The notes: generated from the sequence alone by a model not told the origin. DNA of 64,000 bases from Kribbella solani (GCF_014205295.1 NZ_JACHNF010000001.1:62001-126000), one strand, 5' to 3'; counted from the stretch's first letter, positions 1 to 9,152 are shown. A program made the numbers and translations.

Positions 1-331
1 TGCGGAGCCTGGGTCCGAAGACGCTGGTCCGGGGCTCGTGCGGACCGATCGACTGGTGGTACTGCTCGAGTTCCGAGTTCGGGCTCCGGCCCCCGGCCCG
101 GTGCGCGGTCTCGAAGCGCCACTCGGCCAGGTTCCGGTACAACTGCGCGAAGGCCATGGACCGCTCGGCACGAGTCGCTACCGCACCCAGCCGTTCCCCG
201 AGCCAGGCGACGGATCCGTTCGCGGCCTCAGCCTGAAACCTGGCAAACCCTTCCTGCTGATCCCACTGCCCAGGGTTGTTGGTGACCTTGATCAGCTCCG
301 GCGTCGGAAAGCTGGCGGCGGTGATGAGCAT
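1..331 (-). CDS. Tandem-family hypothetical protein, copy A (3' end cut by window edge)
   Basis: Reading the minus strand from the ATG at 331-329 gives an open frame of 110 codons to the window edge. It begins MLITAASFPTPELIK, followed by NNPGQWDQQ, a conserved LAEWRF block and a PNSELEQYHQSIG block. These match the N-termini of the next two genes on the same strand, so this is the third member of a local tandem family. I do not recognise the family. No signal peptide or membrane segment is visible. The C-terminal half lies outside the window, so completeness cannot be judged. Confidence 0.75.
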   Translation of the reverse strand, partial: MLITAASFPTPELIKVTNNPGQWDQQEGFARFQAEAANGSVAWLGERLGAVATRAERSMAFAQLYRNLAEWRFETAHRAGGRSPNSELEQYHQSIGPHEPRTSVFGPRLR

Positions 332-383
332 GGTGTGGTAATTATCGCCCAGCCCACCGTGTGAGCAGGCGGATCCGCTGCCT

Positions 384-1346
384 TCAGCCTCGTTCCAGGC
401 CGCCGTTGCGTTGGTGTTGGGTTTCCTGAGCTGGCCGGTCGAGCGTGCCGGTCGTGGTTGGGTCGGGCGCGGGCTGGAGGATTGACTGGTTGCGTTTCAG
501 GTAGTCGTCGAAGGTCTGTTGCCCGGCGACGTAGGCCACCACGTCGATGTCCTGTGGCAGTGCCGGCGGTGCGCCGAAGACCCGCGTGTGCAGTGTTGCC
601 TGGAGCACGCGGAGGGTGGCATCGCTGCCGCGCCGGTACTCCGGACCTTGGTACAGGTAGTACTGGGCCGTCCGGAAGGCTTGCTGGGCCTCTGGGTCGT
701 CGAGCAGATCGGTACGACCAGCGGCCCGCTGCTCCTCCAGGTCGGCCACCAGCCCGAACGCGTCACGCTGCAGTGCGGTGCGGTCCGCCAACTCTCCCGT
801 GACGGTACAGAACGTGCCGGCGTAATGCCCAGGAAACCCGTACTCGTGCGCGAGCTCACCGCGAATCAGGAAATTGCCCCCGATGGTGCTGTCATCGGGG
901 CGGACGACGATGTTCCGCAGCTCAGCGGCGCCGGGCAACTCGGTCTCGAGGCGCATCCGGATGAAGTTCCCGAGCCGAGCTGACAGCCGGCTGCCCGGCG
1001 TCGAAGGATCGTCCCCGAAGAGGTGTGCCGCTCCGAACGGGTCCAGGACCGCGCCACGCCCGATCCGGGTCCGGCACAGTTCCGCGGTGGCGCTTGGACC
1101 TTCTCCCTCGTCCCGGCGAGCGAGTTGATAACGCCATTCGGCCAGATCGCGGTAGGTGTCGGCGAAGAGCTGCATCCGCTGTGCCTTGGTCGCGGCGGCG
1201 TCGAGCAGCGTACTCATCCGGGTCAGCGCCGAATTCGCGGCGGCTGCCTGCAGACTTGCGAACCGCCCTTGCTGATCCCAGACCGCGGGATTGTTGACCC
1301 GCTTGATCAGGTCCGGCGTCGGGAAGCTCGCGGCGGAGATGATCAT
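384..1346 (-). CDS. Tandem-family hypothetical protein, copy B
   Basis: A 320-residue soluble protein of unrecognised family. It starts with ATG giving MIISAASFPTPDLIKR, then NNPAVWDQQGRFASLQ. The N-terminal third and the C-terminal third (AQYYLYQGPEYRRGSDA, then DIDVVAYVAGQQTF) closely match copy C; the middle and extreme C-terminus diverge. It has no signal peptide or hydrophobic helix. It lies 52 bp upstream of copy A and 98 bp downstream of copy C, all on one strand. Function unknown; the conserved aromatic and charged blocks suggest a folded domain, not a coiled coil. Confidence 0.75.
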   Translation of the reverse strand: MIISAASFPTPDLIKRVNNPAVWDQQGRFASLQAAAANSALTRMSTLLDAAATKAQRMQLFADTYRDLAEWRYQLARRDEGEGPSATAELCRTRIGRGAVLDPFGAAHLFGDDPSTPGSRLSARLGNFIRMRLETELPGAAELRNIVVRPDDSTIGGNFLIRGELAHEYGFPGHYAGTFCTVTGELADRTALQRDAFGLVADLEEQRAAGRTDLLDDPEAQQAFRTAQYYLYQGPEYRRGSDATLRVLQATLHTRVFGAPPALPQDIDVVAYVAGQQTFDDYLKRNQSILQPAPDPTTTGTLDRPAQETQHQRNGGLERG

Positions 1347-1444
1347 CGTGGCCCTGCCGCGCGGCCGGCTCGGCCCGTTACGTTACTCATAGTTGCCAAG
1401 TATCACGCATTGTGCCTGGAGCTGGGCTCGCGGACGGCGGTTCG

Positions 1445-2434
1445 TCAGCCGCGGTCCAGGCCGGTTGAGCGGCGCTGTGGCCGTGGTGCCGCGGCCTGGT
1501 GGGGGATGGTTGGCGTGGTGTTTGGCGGGAGGATCGACTGGTGTGCGGCGACGTGGTCGTTGAAGGCGCGTTGGCCTGCTACGTACGCGATCACGTCGAT
1601 GTCTTCGGGGAGCTTGACCGGGGCGTCGAAGATGCGGGCGTGTGCTGTTACCAGCAGGGTGCGGATCATCGCGTCGCCGCCGCGGGCGTAGTGCGGGCCC
1701 TGGTACAGGTAGTACTCGGCGGTGGTGAACGCCAGTTGGGCGTCCGGGTCGTTGACCAGGTCGATCCGGCCGCTGGCCCGCTGGTTCTCCAGGCCGGCCA
1801 GCAGAACGAACGCCTCGCGCTGCAGAACGAGGCGATCTCTCTCGAGGCCGGTGAGCGTGCAGTAGAAGCCGTCGACGGGTTGCGTCATGCCGTACTCACT
1901 GGCAGCCGCGCCGCCGCGGAGCAGCGTGTTGCCGGCGATCGTCGAGCCGTCCGGCAGCGCGACCCGGTTCTGGAGTACCTCGAATGCCGGCGCCTCGGAC
2001 GCGAACCGGCTCTCGATCAGCTCGCCCAGTCGCGCCGACTGGAGGCTGGCAGGTGTCTCGGTACCGCCGACCAGTTCACCGCGCTCCGGGTACATCTGGC
2101 TGCCCTCGCTGAGCAGCCCGCGCCCGAAGGAGTCGCGGATGGTGTCGTCCGCGATCGGCCGGTGGAAGTGCTCGACCTCGGAGTTCGGGCGCTGCCCTTC
2201 CGTACGCTGGGCCAGCTGGAAGCGCCACTCCGCCAGCTCGTTGTACAGCTTCACGAAGGCCATCGGCCGCATCGCCGGCTCGAGGTTGTCGAGCGTGCGG
2301 CCCAATTCGGCGAGCGACTGATTGGCTTGCGCGGCCTGGAGGTCGGCGAAGCGGGCCTGCTGGTCCCACTCGGCCGGGTTGTTCGTCCGCTTGATGCGGG
2401 TCGGCGTCGGGAAGCTGGCCGCGGTGATGATCAC
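1445..2434 (-). CDS. Tandem-family hypothetical protein, copy C
   Basis: 329 residues, starting at a GTG that overlaps the stop of the upstream DUF3866 gene by 4 bp, so translation is probably coupled. Shared family features are the MII(T/S)AASFPTP start, NNPAEWDQQARFADLQ, NELAEWRFQLAQR, PNSEVEHFH, and the C-terminal TAEYYLYQGPHYARGGDA and DIDVIAYVAGQ blocks. I do not recognise the family. No secretion signal or transmembrane helix is visible. The coupling to DUF3866 is the only clue to context. Confidence 0.75.
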   Translation of the reverse strand: MIITAASFPTPTRIKRTNNPAEWDQQARFADLQAAQANQSLAELGRTLDNLEPAMRPMAFVKLYNELAEWRFQLAQRTEGQRPNSEVEHFHRPIADDTIRDSFGRGLLSEGSQMYPERGELVGGTETPASLQSARLGELIESRFASEAPAFEVLQNRVALPDGSTIAGNTLLRGGAAASEYGMTQPVDGFYCTLTGLERDRLVLQREAFVLLAGLENQRASGRIDLVNDPDAQLAFTTAEYYLYQGPHYARGGDAMIRTLLVTAHARIFDAPVKLPEDIDVIAYVAGQRAFNDHVAAHQSILPPNTTPTIPHQAAAPRPQRRSTGLDRG

Positions 2435-3504
2435 GTGCGGTCCAGTAGCTGGGCAGCGTGCCGGCCGGCGGCCGCGGCGGCCTCGAAGTAGGCGCGGTCC
2501 TCGTCCAGGCCGCGGCCCATGGTGGAGAGCTTCACGGGCGCGTCACGCATCGCGTCGTACAACCCGTCCACGCCGACTCGTACGACCCGGTGGTGTACCT
2601 TCAACGGCTCGGCCGCGTCCCGTACCGCGTCGCCGAAGTCACCAGGCAGGTCCGGTACGACGATGTCGGCCGGCTGCAGCGCTACCCGCCCGTACGCGGT
2701 CAGACTGTGGTGGGAGATGCCCCGGTGGCGTGGTCGTGGGTCCGCCTCGGAGATCCGCAGCGATGCGACCGCGCGGCCGCCTAGTGTGCCAACCGCGTTG
2801 ACCGCCTCACCTGACTGCACGCCCGAGAAGCCCCAGCGCGTACCAGTACCCAGATTGCCCGGCCCCTGCGTAATGACCACGACCTCAGCAGCTAGCACCT
2901 GTACGGCGGTCAGCAGCCCGGTATGCACAGTCACTGCCTCACGGTCACCGCCGTACGCCTGGCCGACTGTGACTGTCCCACTGAGCCAACCAGCATCCCG
3001 CAGCGACGCCACACTCCGGGAGAACGCCAGCGGAAGCGCACCACCATCCGTCATCACGTAAACGACCCGCGTGGCTGGTCTGGCCTCGTACACACCGGCT
3101 AGCACAGCTGGAAGAGCTGAATGCAGGTCTGCAACGACCACTGGCGTACCGAGCAGGTCATCCGCGTCACGTAGTACGTCATGGTCCGGGGAGTCCTGTT
3201 CGTCGGCACCCATCACCATCGCCTGCAGCGGTGTGTACCGGGCCTTCACCAGGTGGCCATGCTCCGGCGGGTCCTCCGGAAGCCGGTCCGGTACGGCGAC
3301 CACCAACGCGTACCCACCGGTGCCGAGACCACGGTCGAGCGCGCCGACGTTGAGCAGCACGCGGTCACCAGCCACCGGCGTACCCACCAGCTCCGGGTAC
3401 GCCAGCGCGCGTACGCTCTGCGCACCGACCGTCACGGTTAGCTCAACCGCCCCGGCCCAGCTCCGCCCGACCGAATCCACCACACCGTCACGCCAACGAA
3501 TCAC
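2431..3504 (-). CDS. DUF3866 family protein
   Basis: 357 residues from a GTG start. The protein resembles actinobacterial DUF3866 proteins: an N-terminal beta-rich part (residues 1-90, with DRVLLNVGALDRGLGTGGYALVV), then an alternating alpha/beta core with VVVITQGPGNLGTGTRWGFSG and the HRGISHHSLTAYG segment. The conserved GPGNLGTGT and RHRGISHHS motifs could form a ligand site, but no activity is known to me. It is the first gene of a minus-strand unit whose stop overlaps copy C of the tandem family, and it diverges from pafB. No membrane segment. Confidence 0.7.
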   Translation of the reverse strand: MIRWRDGVVDSVGRSWAGAVELTVTVGAQSVRALAYPELVGTPVAGDRVLLNVGALDRGLGTGGYALVVAVPDRLPEDPPEHGHLVKARYTPLQAMVMGADEQDSPDHDVLRDADDLLGTPVVVADLHSALPAVLAGVYEARPATRVVYVMTDGGALPLAFSRSVASLRDAGWLSGTVTVGQAYGGDREAVTVHTGLLTAVQVLAAEVVVITQGPGNLGTGTRWGFSGVQSGEAVNAVGTLGGRAVASLRISEADPRPRHRGISHHSLTAYGRVALQPADIVVPDLPGDFGDAVRDAAEPLKVHHRVVRVGVDGLYDAMRDAPVKLSTMGRGLDEDRAYFEAAAAAGRHAAQLLDRT

Positions 3505-3603
3505 AATGTGACCCTAGGCCATCCCTACCCTGATCGAACCCGTGTTCGAAGTTTCCGGGTGGAAAGGCGGGTTTTGGCCGCCCGGAGGCCGTAAGGTGGT
3601 CGG

Positions 3604-4560
3604 GTGTCGGCGCGGAAGAGTGAGCGGCTGCTCAACGTGGTCATCTGCCTCCTGGTCGCGCGCACCTATGTGACCAAGGAGCGGATTCGCGAGGTCGTCG
3701 AGGGGTACGCGGGGCAGACCGACGACGCCTTCGAGAAGATGTTCGAGCGGGACAAGGACGAGCTGCGCGACCTCGGCATCCCGATCGAGATGGGCACGAT
3801 CGACAAGTTCTTCTCCGACGAGGTCGGCTACCGCATCCGCCGCGACGTGTTCGAGCTGCCCGAGGTGCAGCTGGAGCCGGACGAGGCTGCCGTGCTGGGC
3901 GTCGCCGCGCGGGTCTGGCAGCATGCGGGCCTGTCCGAGGCGACCACGTCCGCGGTACTCAAGCTGAAGGCGGCCGGCATCCAGACCGATCAGTCGGCGC
4001 TGAGCGCGATCGAGCCGCATGTCGGCGCGTCGGAGCCCGCTTTCGACCCGCTATGGGCCGCTGTGGTGGCCCGGCAGGCAGTCCGGTTCCAGCACGTGCG
4101 CAGTGGCGCGTCGGAGCCGACCACCCGGACCCTCGAGCCCTGGGGGATCGTGTCCTGGCACGGACGCTGGTACGTCGTCGGACGTGACCGCGATCGGCAG
4201 GCGACTCGTATGTTCCGGATGTCGCGCATCGGCGGAGCCGTGAAGACAGTAGGGGAGACAGGGGCGTTCACCGTCCCTGAAGGCACCGATCTGCGCTCAC
4301 TGGTCACGGAGCTGGCTCCACCGCGCCCGACGTCCGAGGCGAAGGTACGGGCGCGGACCGGGTCCTGTGTGAGCCTGCGCCGCCGCGCCAACGCTATCGA
4401 GGCGTACGAGGAGGGCTGGGACCTGCTGCACGTTCCGTACGCGGACTCGTCCGTGCTGGCGGAGGAGATCGCGTCGTACGGCCCCGATGCGGTCGTGGAA
4501 GGACCAGGAGACGTGCTGGACGGAGTGCTGTGGCGGTTGCGGACGGTGGCAGGCGCATGA
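3604..4560 (+). CDS. pafB: PafB-type WYL-domain transcriptional regulator
   Basis: 318 residues from GTG. It has an N-terminal winged-helix region (SARKSERLLNVVICLL...YVTKERIREVVEGY) followed by a WYL domain whose signature appears as SWHGRWYVVGRDRD at about residues 180-195, and a C-terminal WCX-like extension. PafB pairs with PafC as a DNA-damage-response activator (mycobacterial PafBC), usually next to the Pup-proteasome genes. The downstream pafC overlaps by ATGA, so the two are co-translated. The order pafB-pafC-tatA-tatC...helY matches mycobacteria. No pafA lies directly upstream in this window; DUF3866 occupies that side. Confidence 0.88.
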   Translation: MSARKSERLLNVVICLLVARTYVTKERIREVVEGYAGQTDDAFEKMFERDKDELRDLGIPIEMGTIDKFFSDEVGYRIRRDVFELPEVQLEPDEAAVLGVAARVWQHAGLSEATTSAVLKLKAAGIQTDQSALSAIEPHVGASEPAFDPLWAAVVARQAVRFQHVRSGASEPTTRTLEPWGIVSWHGRWYVVGRDRDRQATRMFRMSRIGGAVKTVGETGAFTVPEGTDLRSLVTELAPPRPTSEAKVRARTGSCVSLRRRANAIEAYEEGWDLLHVPYADSSVLAEEIASYGPDAVVEGPGDVLDGVLWRLRTVAGA

Positions 4561-5528
4561 GTAACGCACGTGACCAGGTGCAGCGGTTGCTTGCTCTGGT
4601 GCCGTACTTGCGGGAGAACGACGGCGCCCGGGTCGAGGATGTCGCGAAGGAGTTCGGTGTCCGGCCGAAGCAGATCATCGCCGACCTGAAGGTGTTGTGG
4701 TTCTGCGGTCTGCCCGGCGCGCAGATGGGCGATCTGATCGAGATCGACATCGAGGCCGCCGAGGGTGACGGCGTCATCCACATCAACAACGCCGACTACC
4801 TGGCCCGGCCGCTCCGGCTCGCCGCCGATGAGGCGCTGGCGCTGCTGACCGCGTTGCGGACACTGCGCGAGGTGACCGCCGACGCCGACCGGGACGCGGT
4901 CGACCGGGCGATCGCCAAGCTGGAGCGGGCCGCCGGTGAGGCCGCGGCGGCGAGCGAGGGCGCGGCAGCGCACGTACACGTCGAGCCGGCCGCGCCGGAG
5001 ATCGCCGAGACGGTGAACCGCGGCCTGGCGGCGAAACGGCGGCTGCACCTCACGTACGACGTGCCGTCGCGTGACGAGACCACGGAGCGCGACGTGGACC
5101 CGATGCGGCTGGTCGTGTCGGACGGGCGTACCTACCTGGAGGCGTGGTGCCGCCTGGCCGAGGACGTGCGGCTGTTCCGGCTGGACCGGATCGCGGCGGT
5201 CAAGCTACTCGACCTACCCAGCGAGCCGTCGCCTGACGCGACGCCGCGCGACCTGTCGAACGGCATGTTCCAGCCGTCCGAGCAGGACCTGCTGGCCACG
5301 CTCCGGCTGGCCCCACCGGCCCGCTGGGTCGCTGAGTACTACCCGAACGAGTCGGTCGAGGAAGGCCCGGAGGGCTCGCTCATCGTGAAGCTCCGCGTCG
5401 CCGACACCGCCTGGCTCCAGCGGCTCGTCCTACGGCTCGGTGGTGCCGCCACCGTCCTCGACCCACCCGGTCTGACCAGCCAGATCGCAGCGACGGCCAG
5501 AGAGGCCCTGTCCGCGTACGAGGACTAG
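4557..5528 (+). CDS. pafC: PafC-type WYL-domain transcriptional regulator
   Basis: Start chosen at ATG 4557 (MSNARDQVQRLL), which overlaps the pafB stop in an ATGA; a longer frame from 4530 is less likely. 323 residues. The N-terminal helix-turn-helix (ENDGARVEDVAKEFGVRPKQIIADLKVL) is followed by a WYL domain from about residue 150 (RRLHLTYDVPSRDETTERDVDPMRLVV...TYLEAWC) and a C-terminal domain. It is expected to work with PafB as a heteromeric activator of LexA-independent DNA repair genes. Its 3' end overlaps the convergent winged-helix gene by 4 bp at a shared CTAG. Confidence 0.88.
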   Translation: MSNARDQVQRLLALVPYLRENDGARVEDVAKEFGVRPKQIIADLKVLWFCGLPGAQMGDLIEIDIEAAEGDGVIHINNADYLARPLRLAADEALALLTALRTLREVTADADRDAVDRAIAKLERAAGEAAAASEGAAAHVHVEPAAPEIAETVNRGLAAKRRLHLTYDVPSRDETTERDVDPMRLVVSDGRTYLEAWCRLAEDVRLFRLDRIAAVKLLDLPSEPSPDATPRDLSNGMFQPSEQDLLATLRLAPPARWVAEYYPNESVEEGPEGSLIVKLRVADTAWLQRLVLRLGGAATVLDPPGLTSQIAATAREALSAYED

Positions 5529-6715
5529 CTCTGGCTGAGTTGCTTCTCCAGTGGTGAGCGGAAGCGTGGGGTGACGCGTACGCCGGCCAGCCACGTGGTC
5601 CAGCGGGCTGCCTCTGCCTCGACCATGGACTTGCTGTCCGCGCCGACGTCCTCCAGCAGCTGGTACCGCACTTCGCCCGACTCCGGTTGGCCCCAACCGC
5701 CGATGATCTGGCCGTTGCACCAGATCGACGGACCGATGTTGCCGGTGGTGTCGAACAGCTTCGACTTGTGCGTACCGAGGTACCAGTCGCGGTCCTTCCA
5801 CCCCATAGGCGTCGGGTCGAGTGCAGGCAGGAAGGCAACCCACGGCTCCACCGGTACCTCAGGTGCTTCGTCACCAGGCAGTACGTAGCCCACCTGTCCG
5901 TCCAGGTCGACCGCTACCGCTTGCACTGCCACTAGTGCCTTCTTGGTCTGTCCGCCGGTCCAGCCCGACCACCACTGCAGGTCAGCCGCTGTTCCGGGGC
6001 CAAAGGATGCCAGCCAGGCACGCGCAAGTCGTACCCGCGCCTCTTCAGCCACCGGCTTGTCGCCGAGCCCGCCGGACAGCCAGTCCGCCGCTGGTGACCA
6101 CTGGTGCTGGCCGCTCAGCCAGGTGCCCATCGGCCTGCCCCGTACGATCCGCCCGTCCGCGGCCAGCTGGAACAGCACGCGGCTCGTGACGTACGGCTGG
6201 GCGGCGTACGTCTTCCCGGTCGCCATGCTCAGCCGCGTACGCAGTCGTGGCTCGTCCGCGGACAGCTCCTGCGCGGTCGCGGAGCCACGGAGCGCCAGTG
6301 CGGTCGCGGTCGACTCCTCTACCGCGGCCAGCCATCGCCCGGACGACTCCACGTCATCCGCGACACCAGCCTCGGTCAGATGTTTCACCAGGAGCTTCCG
6401 CTGCTTCACCGCGATGTCGTCCGTACACGCCGCCTGCACCACGGGCGCGAACGGTGTCGGTACGACGAACACCGTCCGCCGCATGCCGAGCATCCGGATC
6501 AGCGTACGGTCGTCGTACAGCGCACGCTCCGTACCCGCGACGTCACTCCCTGGTACGCGGGCGGCTATACTCAGGTGCACCGTCGCCGGATCGGTGGCAT
6601 GCAGCGCGACCATCGCCGTGGCGGCCTGCACCGGATCGGCTGCCTGGCAGCCCGCCCCGAGCAAATGCCGCCGACCGAGCCGTGCCCGACGTTCCCCGAC
6701 CCCGATCCGCACCAT
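5525..6715 (-). CDS. Winged-helix DNA-binding domain protein (HTH_42 / YcaQ-AlkX-like)
   Basis: 396 residues from ATG. The sequence looks like the actinobacterial branch of the HTH_42 superfamily: ALHATDPATVHLSIAARVP, MLGMRRTVFVVP, RGRPMGTWLSGQHQW and WCNGQIIGGWGQPESGEV are typical blocks. Related YcaQ/AlkX/AlkZ proteins are DNA glycosylases that unhook interstrand crosslinks or excise alkylated bases. I infer nucleic-acid repair, which fits the neighbouring DNA-damage regulators PafBC, but this subfamily is untested to my knowledge. It is convergent with pafC and shares its stop region. Confidence 0.7.
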   Translation of the reverse strand: MVRIGVGERRARLGRRHLLGAGCQAADPVQAATAMVALHATDPATVHLSIAARVPGSDVAGTERALYDDRTLIRMLGMRRTVFVVPTPFAPVVQAACTDDIAVKQRKLLVKHLTEAGVADDVESSGRWLAAVEESTATALALRGSATAQELSADEPRLRTRLSMATGKTYAAQPYVTSRVLFQLAADGRIVRGRPMGTWLSGQHQWSPAADWLSGGLGDKPVAEEARVRLARAWLASFGPGTAADLQWWSGWTGGQTKKALVAVQAVAVDLDGQVGYVLPGDEAPEVPVEPWVAFLPALDPTPMGWKDRDWYLGTHKSKLFDTTGNIGPSIWCNGQIIGGWGQPESGEVRYQLLEDVGADSKSMVEAEAARWTTWLAGVRVTPRFRSPLEKQLSQS

Positions 6716-6879
6716 CCGTGACCCCTAGTCTCGCCCCAGAACCGCTGTACCAGCGGCTGATCCACCCGCCGGAACACCCCTGCGGACACTCGGTTCTACC
6801 ATCACGTTCCGGCACCGTTGTCCATTGAGACATACCGCGGGCCGTGGGGGACCGGCAGGAACCAGCTAGGCTCCTGGGT

Positions 6880-7059
6880 ATGTACTGGTTCCTGCTCTTC
6901 CTCGCGGTGGTGGCGGTGTGGCTCCTTGTCCTCGCCCTGCTCGCGCTGAAGTTGTGGGGTCAGGGCAAGGCACTGACCCGTGAGTTGGTCGCCGCCCAGT
7001 CCAAGCTGGCTACAGCGCAGTCCACTACCGGGCCTGGACAGACCCGTGAAGACGGCTGA
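6880..7059 (+). CDS. Small single-span membrane protein
   Basis: 59 residues if started at ATG 6880 (MYWFLLFLAVVAVWLLVLALLALKLWGQGKAL). One hydrophobic helix covers residues 1-24, followed by a polar tail that could form a short coiled coil (LTRELVAAQSKLATAQST). It sits just before tatA, but no known Tat component has this form. An in-frame GTG at 6844 lacks hydrophobic character. I do not recognise it. Confidence 0.55.
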   Translation: MYWFLLFLAVVAVWLLVLALLALKLWGQGKALTRELVAAQSKLATAQSTTGPGQTREDG

Positions 7060-7143
7060 TTCCCGGCGTAGTATTCGGCCACGAACTCAGGCTCGAGCCC
7101 AGAGTTGATGTTGGCAGTGTTTGATGGTGAAAGGGAGATCGAC

Positions 7144-7437
7144 ATGGCAGCACCGCTCCTCGGTATGCCCCAAGGCGCAGAGTGGCTCGTGATCCTCGCG
7201 ATCGTCGTGCTGCTGTTCGGATCGGCCAAGCTGCCGGCCCTGGTGAAGCAGCTGGGCAAGTCCAAGAAGATCTGGGAAGAGGAGGTCGGCCCGCGCAAGA
7301 AGGAGGGGGAGCTGACCCAGGAGGCCTCGCAGCCGCCGGCCCAGGTCCAGCAGCCGGTCCAGCAGGCCCAGCCGCAGGCGGCCCAGCAGAACCAGGCGCC
7401 GGGCGACGGCCTGCCGCCGACGCACACGGCCAACTGA
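7144..7437 (+). CDS. tatA: Sec-independent protein translocase subunit TatA
   Basis: 97 residues from ATG 7144, chosen because GGGAG lies 5-9 bp upstream and a TatA N-terminus follows (MAAPLLGMPQGAEWLVILAI). The layout is a transmembrane helix at about residues 10-26, the FGSAKLPALVKQLGKSKK hinge and amphipathic helix, then an acidic stretch and a Q/P-rich tail (PAQVQQPVQQAQPQAAQQ). TatA oligomers form the pore for folded Tat substrates. tatC follows 16 bp later. Probable Tat clients in this window include the chitosanase at 9280 and two serine hydrolases. Confidence 0.93.
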   Translation: MAAPLLGMPQGAEWLVILAIVVLLFGSAKLPALVKQLGKSKKIWEEEVGPRKKEGELTQEASQPPAQVQQPVQQAQPQAAQQNQAPGDGLPPTHTAN

Positions 7438-7453
7438 ACAGAACGCCCCACCC

Positions 7454-8278
7454 GTGTCGATGGTGAAGTTCGGGCGGCGGAAGGACAAGCAGGACCGCCA
7501 CCCGAAGGACCCAGAGGGTCGGATGACCCTGCGCGAGCACATTGTCGAGCTCCGGAACCGGTTGCTCATCAGCGTGCTCGCGATAGTGGTGTGTACGGTC
7601 GCGGCCTGGTTCGTGTACTACCACGCGCTCGCCATCCTGAAGGACCCGTTCGAGACGGCGGTCCGGCCGTTCGCGGAGAACCGGGGCCTGAAACCGCAGC
7701 TCACCTTCCAGGGCGTCGGTGACCCGCTGACCTTCCGGATCAAGGTGTCGGCGATGCTCGGCCTGGTGCTGGCCGGACCGATCTGGCTGTACCAGTTGTG
7801 GGCGTTCATCGCGCCGGGCCTGCACCGGAGCGAGAAGAAGTGGGCGTACCTGTTCGCCGCGATCGCCGCGCCGCTGTTCGCCACCGGCATCGCGCTCGGC
7901 TACTGGACGCTGCCGAAGGGCATCTCGATCCTGCTGGGCTTCACCCCGGACCAGGTCCAGAACCTGGTCGAGCTCGGCAAGTACCTCGACTTCGTGATCC
8001 GTACGCTGCTGGTGTTCGGCATCGCGTTCCTGATCCCGTTGGTCGTCGTGCTGCTGAACATGGTCGGTGTGGTGCCGGCCAGCGCGCTGAGCAAGTTCCG
8101 GCCGTACATCATCCTGGTGATCTTCGTCTTCGCCGCGGTGGCGACGCCGTCCGGTGACCCGTTCACGATGTGTCTGCTGGCGATCCCGATGACGGTGCTG
8201 TTCCTGGCCTCCGAGGTGATCGCGCGGCTGAACGACCGGCGCCGGACCCGCCGTAACGAAGAGCTGCTGGCCGACTGA
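7454..8278 (+). CDS. tatC: Sec-independent protein translocase subunit TatC
   Basis: 274 residues from GTG. TatC signatures are the N-terminal MTLREHIVELRNRLL (about residues 24-38) and six predicted membrane helices, with the conserved PIWLYQLWAFIAPGL segment before the second helix. TatC recognises twin-arginine signal peptides together with TatA or TatB. The N-terminal extension of about 20 basic residues (KFGRRKDKQDRHPKDPEGR) is cytoplasmic. The downstream lipid-kinase-like gene starts 1 bp after the stop, so the two are likely co-transcribed. Confidence 0.95.
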   Translation: MSMVKFGRRKDKQDRHPKDPEGRMTLREHIVELRNRLLISVLAIVVCTVAAWFVYYHALAILKDPFETAVRPFAENRGLKPQLTFQGVGDPLTFRIKVSAMLGLVLAGPIWLYQLWAFIAPGLHRSEKKWAYLFAAIAAPLFATGIALGYWTLPKGISILLGFTPDQVQNLVELGKYLDFVIRTLLVFGIAFLIPLVVVLLNMVGVVPASALSKFRPYIILVIFVFAAVATPSGDPFTMCLLAIPMTVLFLASEVIARLNDRRRTRRNEELLAD

Positions 8279-8279
8279 G

Positions 8280-9152
8280 GTGAGCAGCCGGATAGCGCTG
8301 GTGGTGAACCCCACCAGCGGGCGGGGCCTGGGTGCCCGGATCGCGCCGCTGGTGCGGGAGCGGCTGGCCGCGGCCGGCCTGACCGTCGACGTACACACCA
8401 CCACCTGCGCCGAGGACGTCGGCCGGATCGCCGCCGAGGTGGTCGCCTCCGGAGCCGACGCGGTCACGCTGATCGGCGGCGACGGCACCGTCCACCTCGG
8501 CGCCCAGGTGCTGGCGAACTCCGGGATGCCGTTCGGCGTGATCCCGGCCGGTACCGGCAACGACTTCGCCCGCGGTCTCGGCCTGCCGCTCAAGGACCCG
8601 GCTGCCGCGGCTGACCTGGTGGTGGCCGGCCGGACTCGTGCCATCGACCTCGCGGTCGCCAAGGACGAGTTCATCACCACGGTGGTGGCCGGCGGGTTCG
8701 ACTCGCTCGTCAACAAGCGCGCGAACGCGATGGCCTGGCCGAAGGGCAACGCCCGGTACACGCTCGCGACCCTGGCCGAGCTGCGGACCTTCACCCCGCT
8801 GGAGTACGTGGTCACCGTCGACGGTCAGGTGATCGAGACCAAGGCGATGCTGGTCGCGGTCGGCACCGGCCCGACGTACGGCGGCGGACTGCAGATCTGC
8901 GCGGGCGCCGAGCTCGACGACGGGCAGCTGGACGTGACCATCATCGAGCCGGTGTCCCGGCTGACCCTGTTGCAGATGTTCCCGAAGCTGTCCAAGGGCA
9001 CGCACGTCGGGCACCCGGCGGTACGGACCCTGCGCGGCCGATCGGTCCGGATCGAGGCGGCCGGCATCACGGCGTACGCCGATGGTGAGCCGCTGGGCGC
9101 GCTGCCGGTCGACATCGGCGTCGCCCCGGGCGCGCTGACCGTCTTCGCCTGA
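8280..9152 (+). CDS. Diacylglycerol/lipid kinase family protein
   Basis: 290 residues from GTG. The DAGK catalytic fold shows as ALVVNPTSGRG near the N-terminus, GGDGTVHLGAQVL at about residues 65-77 and PAGTGNDFARGLGLP at about 90-104, the nucleotide-binding motifs of the DgkB/YegS family. The C-terminal half is the beta-sandwich domain ending in ADGEPLGALPVDIGVAPGAL. It probably phosphorylates diacylglycerol or a related lipid at the membrane. It abuts tatC and lies in the position it often holds between tatC and helY in actinobacteria. Confidence 0.88.
   Translation: MSSRIALVVNPTSGRGLGARIAPLVRERLAAAGLTVDVHTTTCAEDVGRIAAEVVASGADAVTLIGGDGTVHLGAQVLANSGMPFGVIPAGTGNDFARGLGLPLKDPAAAADLVVAGRTRAIDLAVAKDEFITTVVAGGFDSLVNKRANAMAWPKGNARYTLATLAELRTFTPLEYVVTVDGQVIETKAMLVAVGTGPTYGGGLQICAGAELDDGQLDVTIIEPVSRLTLLQMFPKLSKGTHVGHPAVRTLRGRSVRIEAAGITAYADGEPLGALPVDIGVAPGALTVFA

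Noticed and set aside
4530..4556. Upstream start of pafC
   Set aside because: The extension gives MAVADGGRR within pafB; ATG 4557 overlapping the pafB stop fits coupling and family length.
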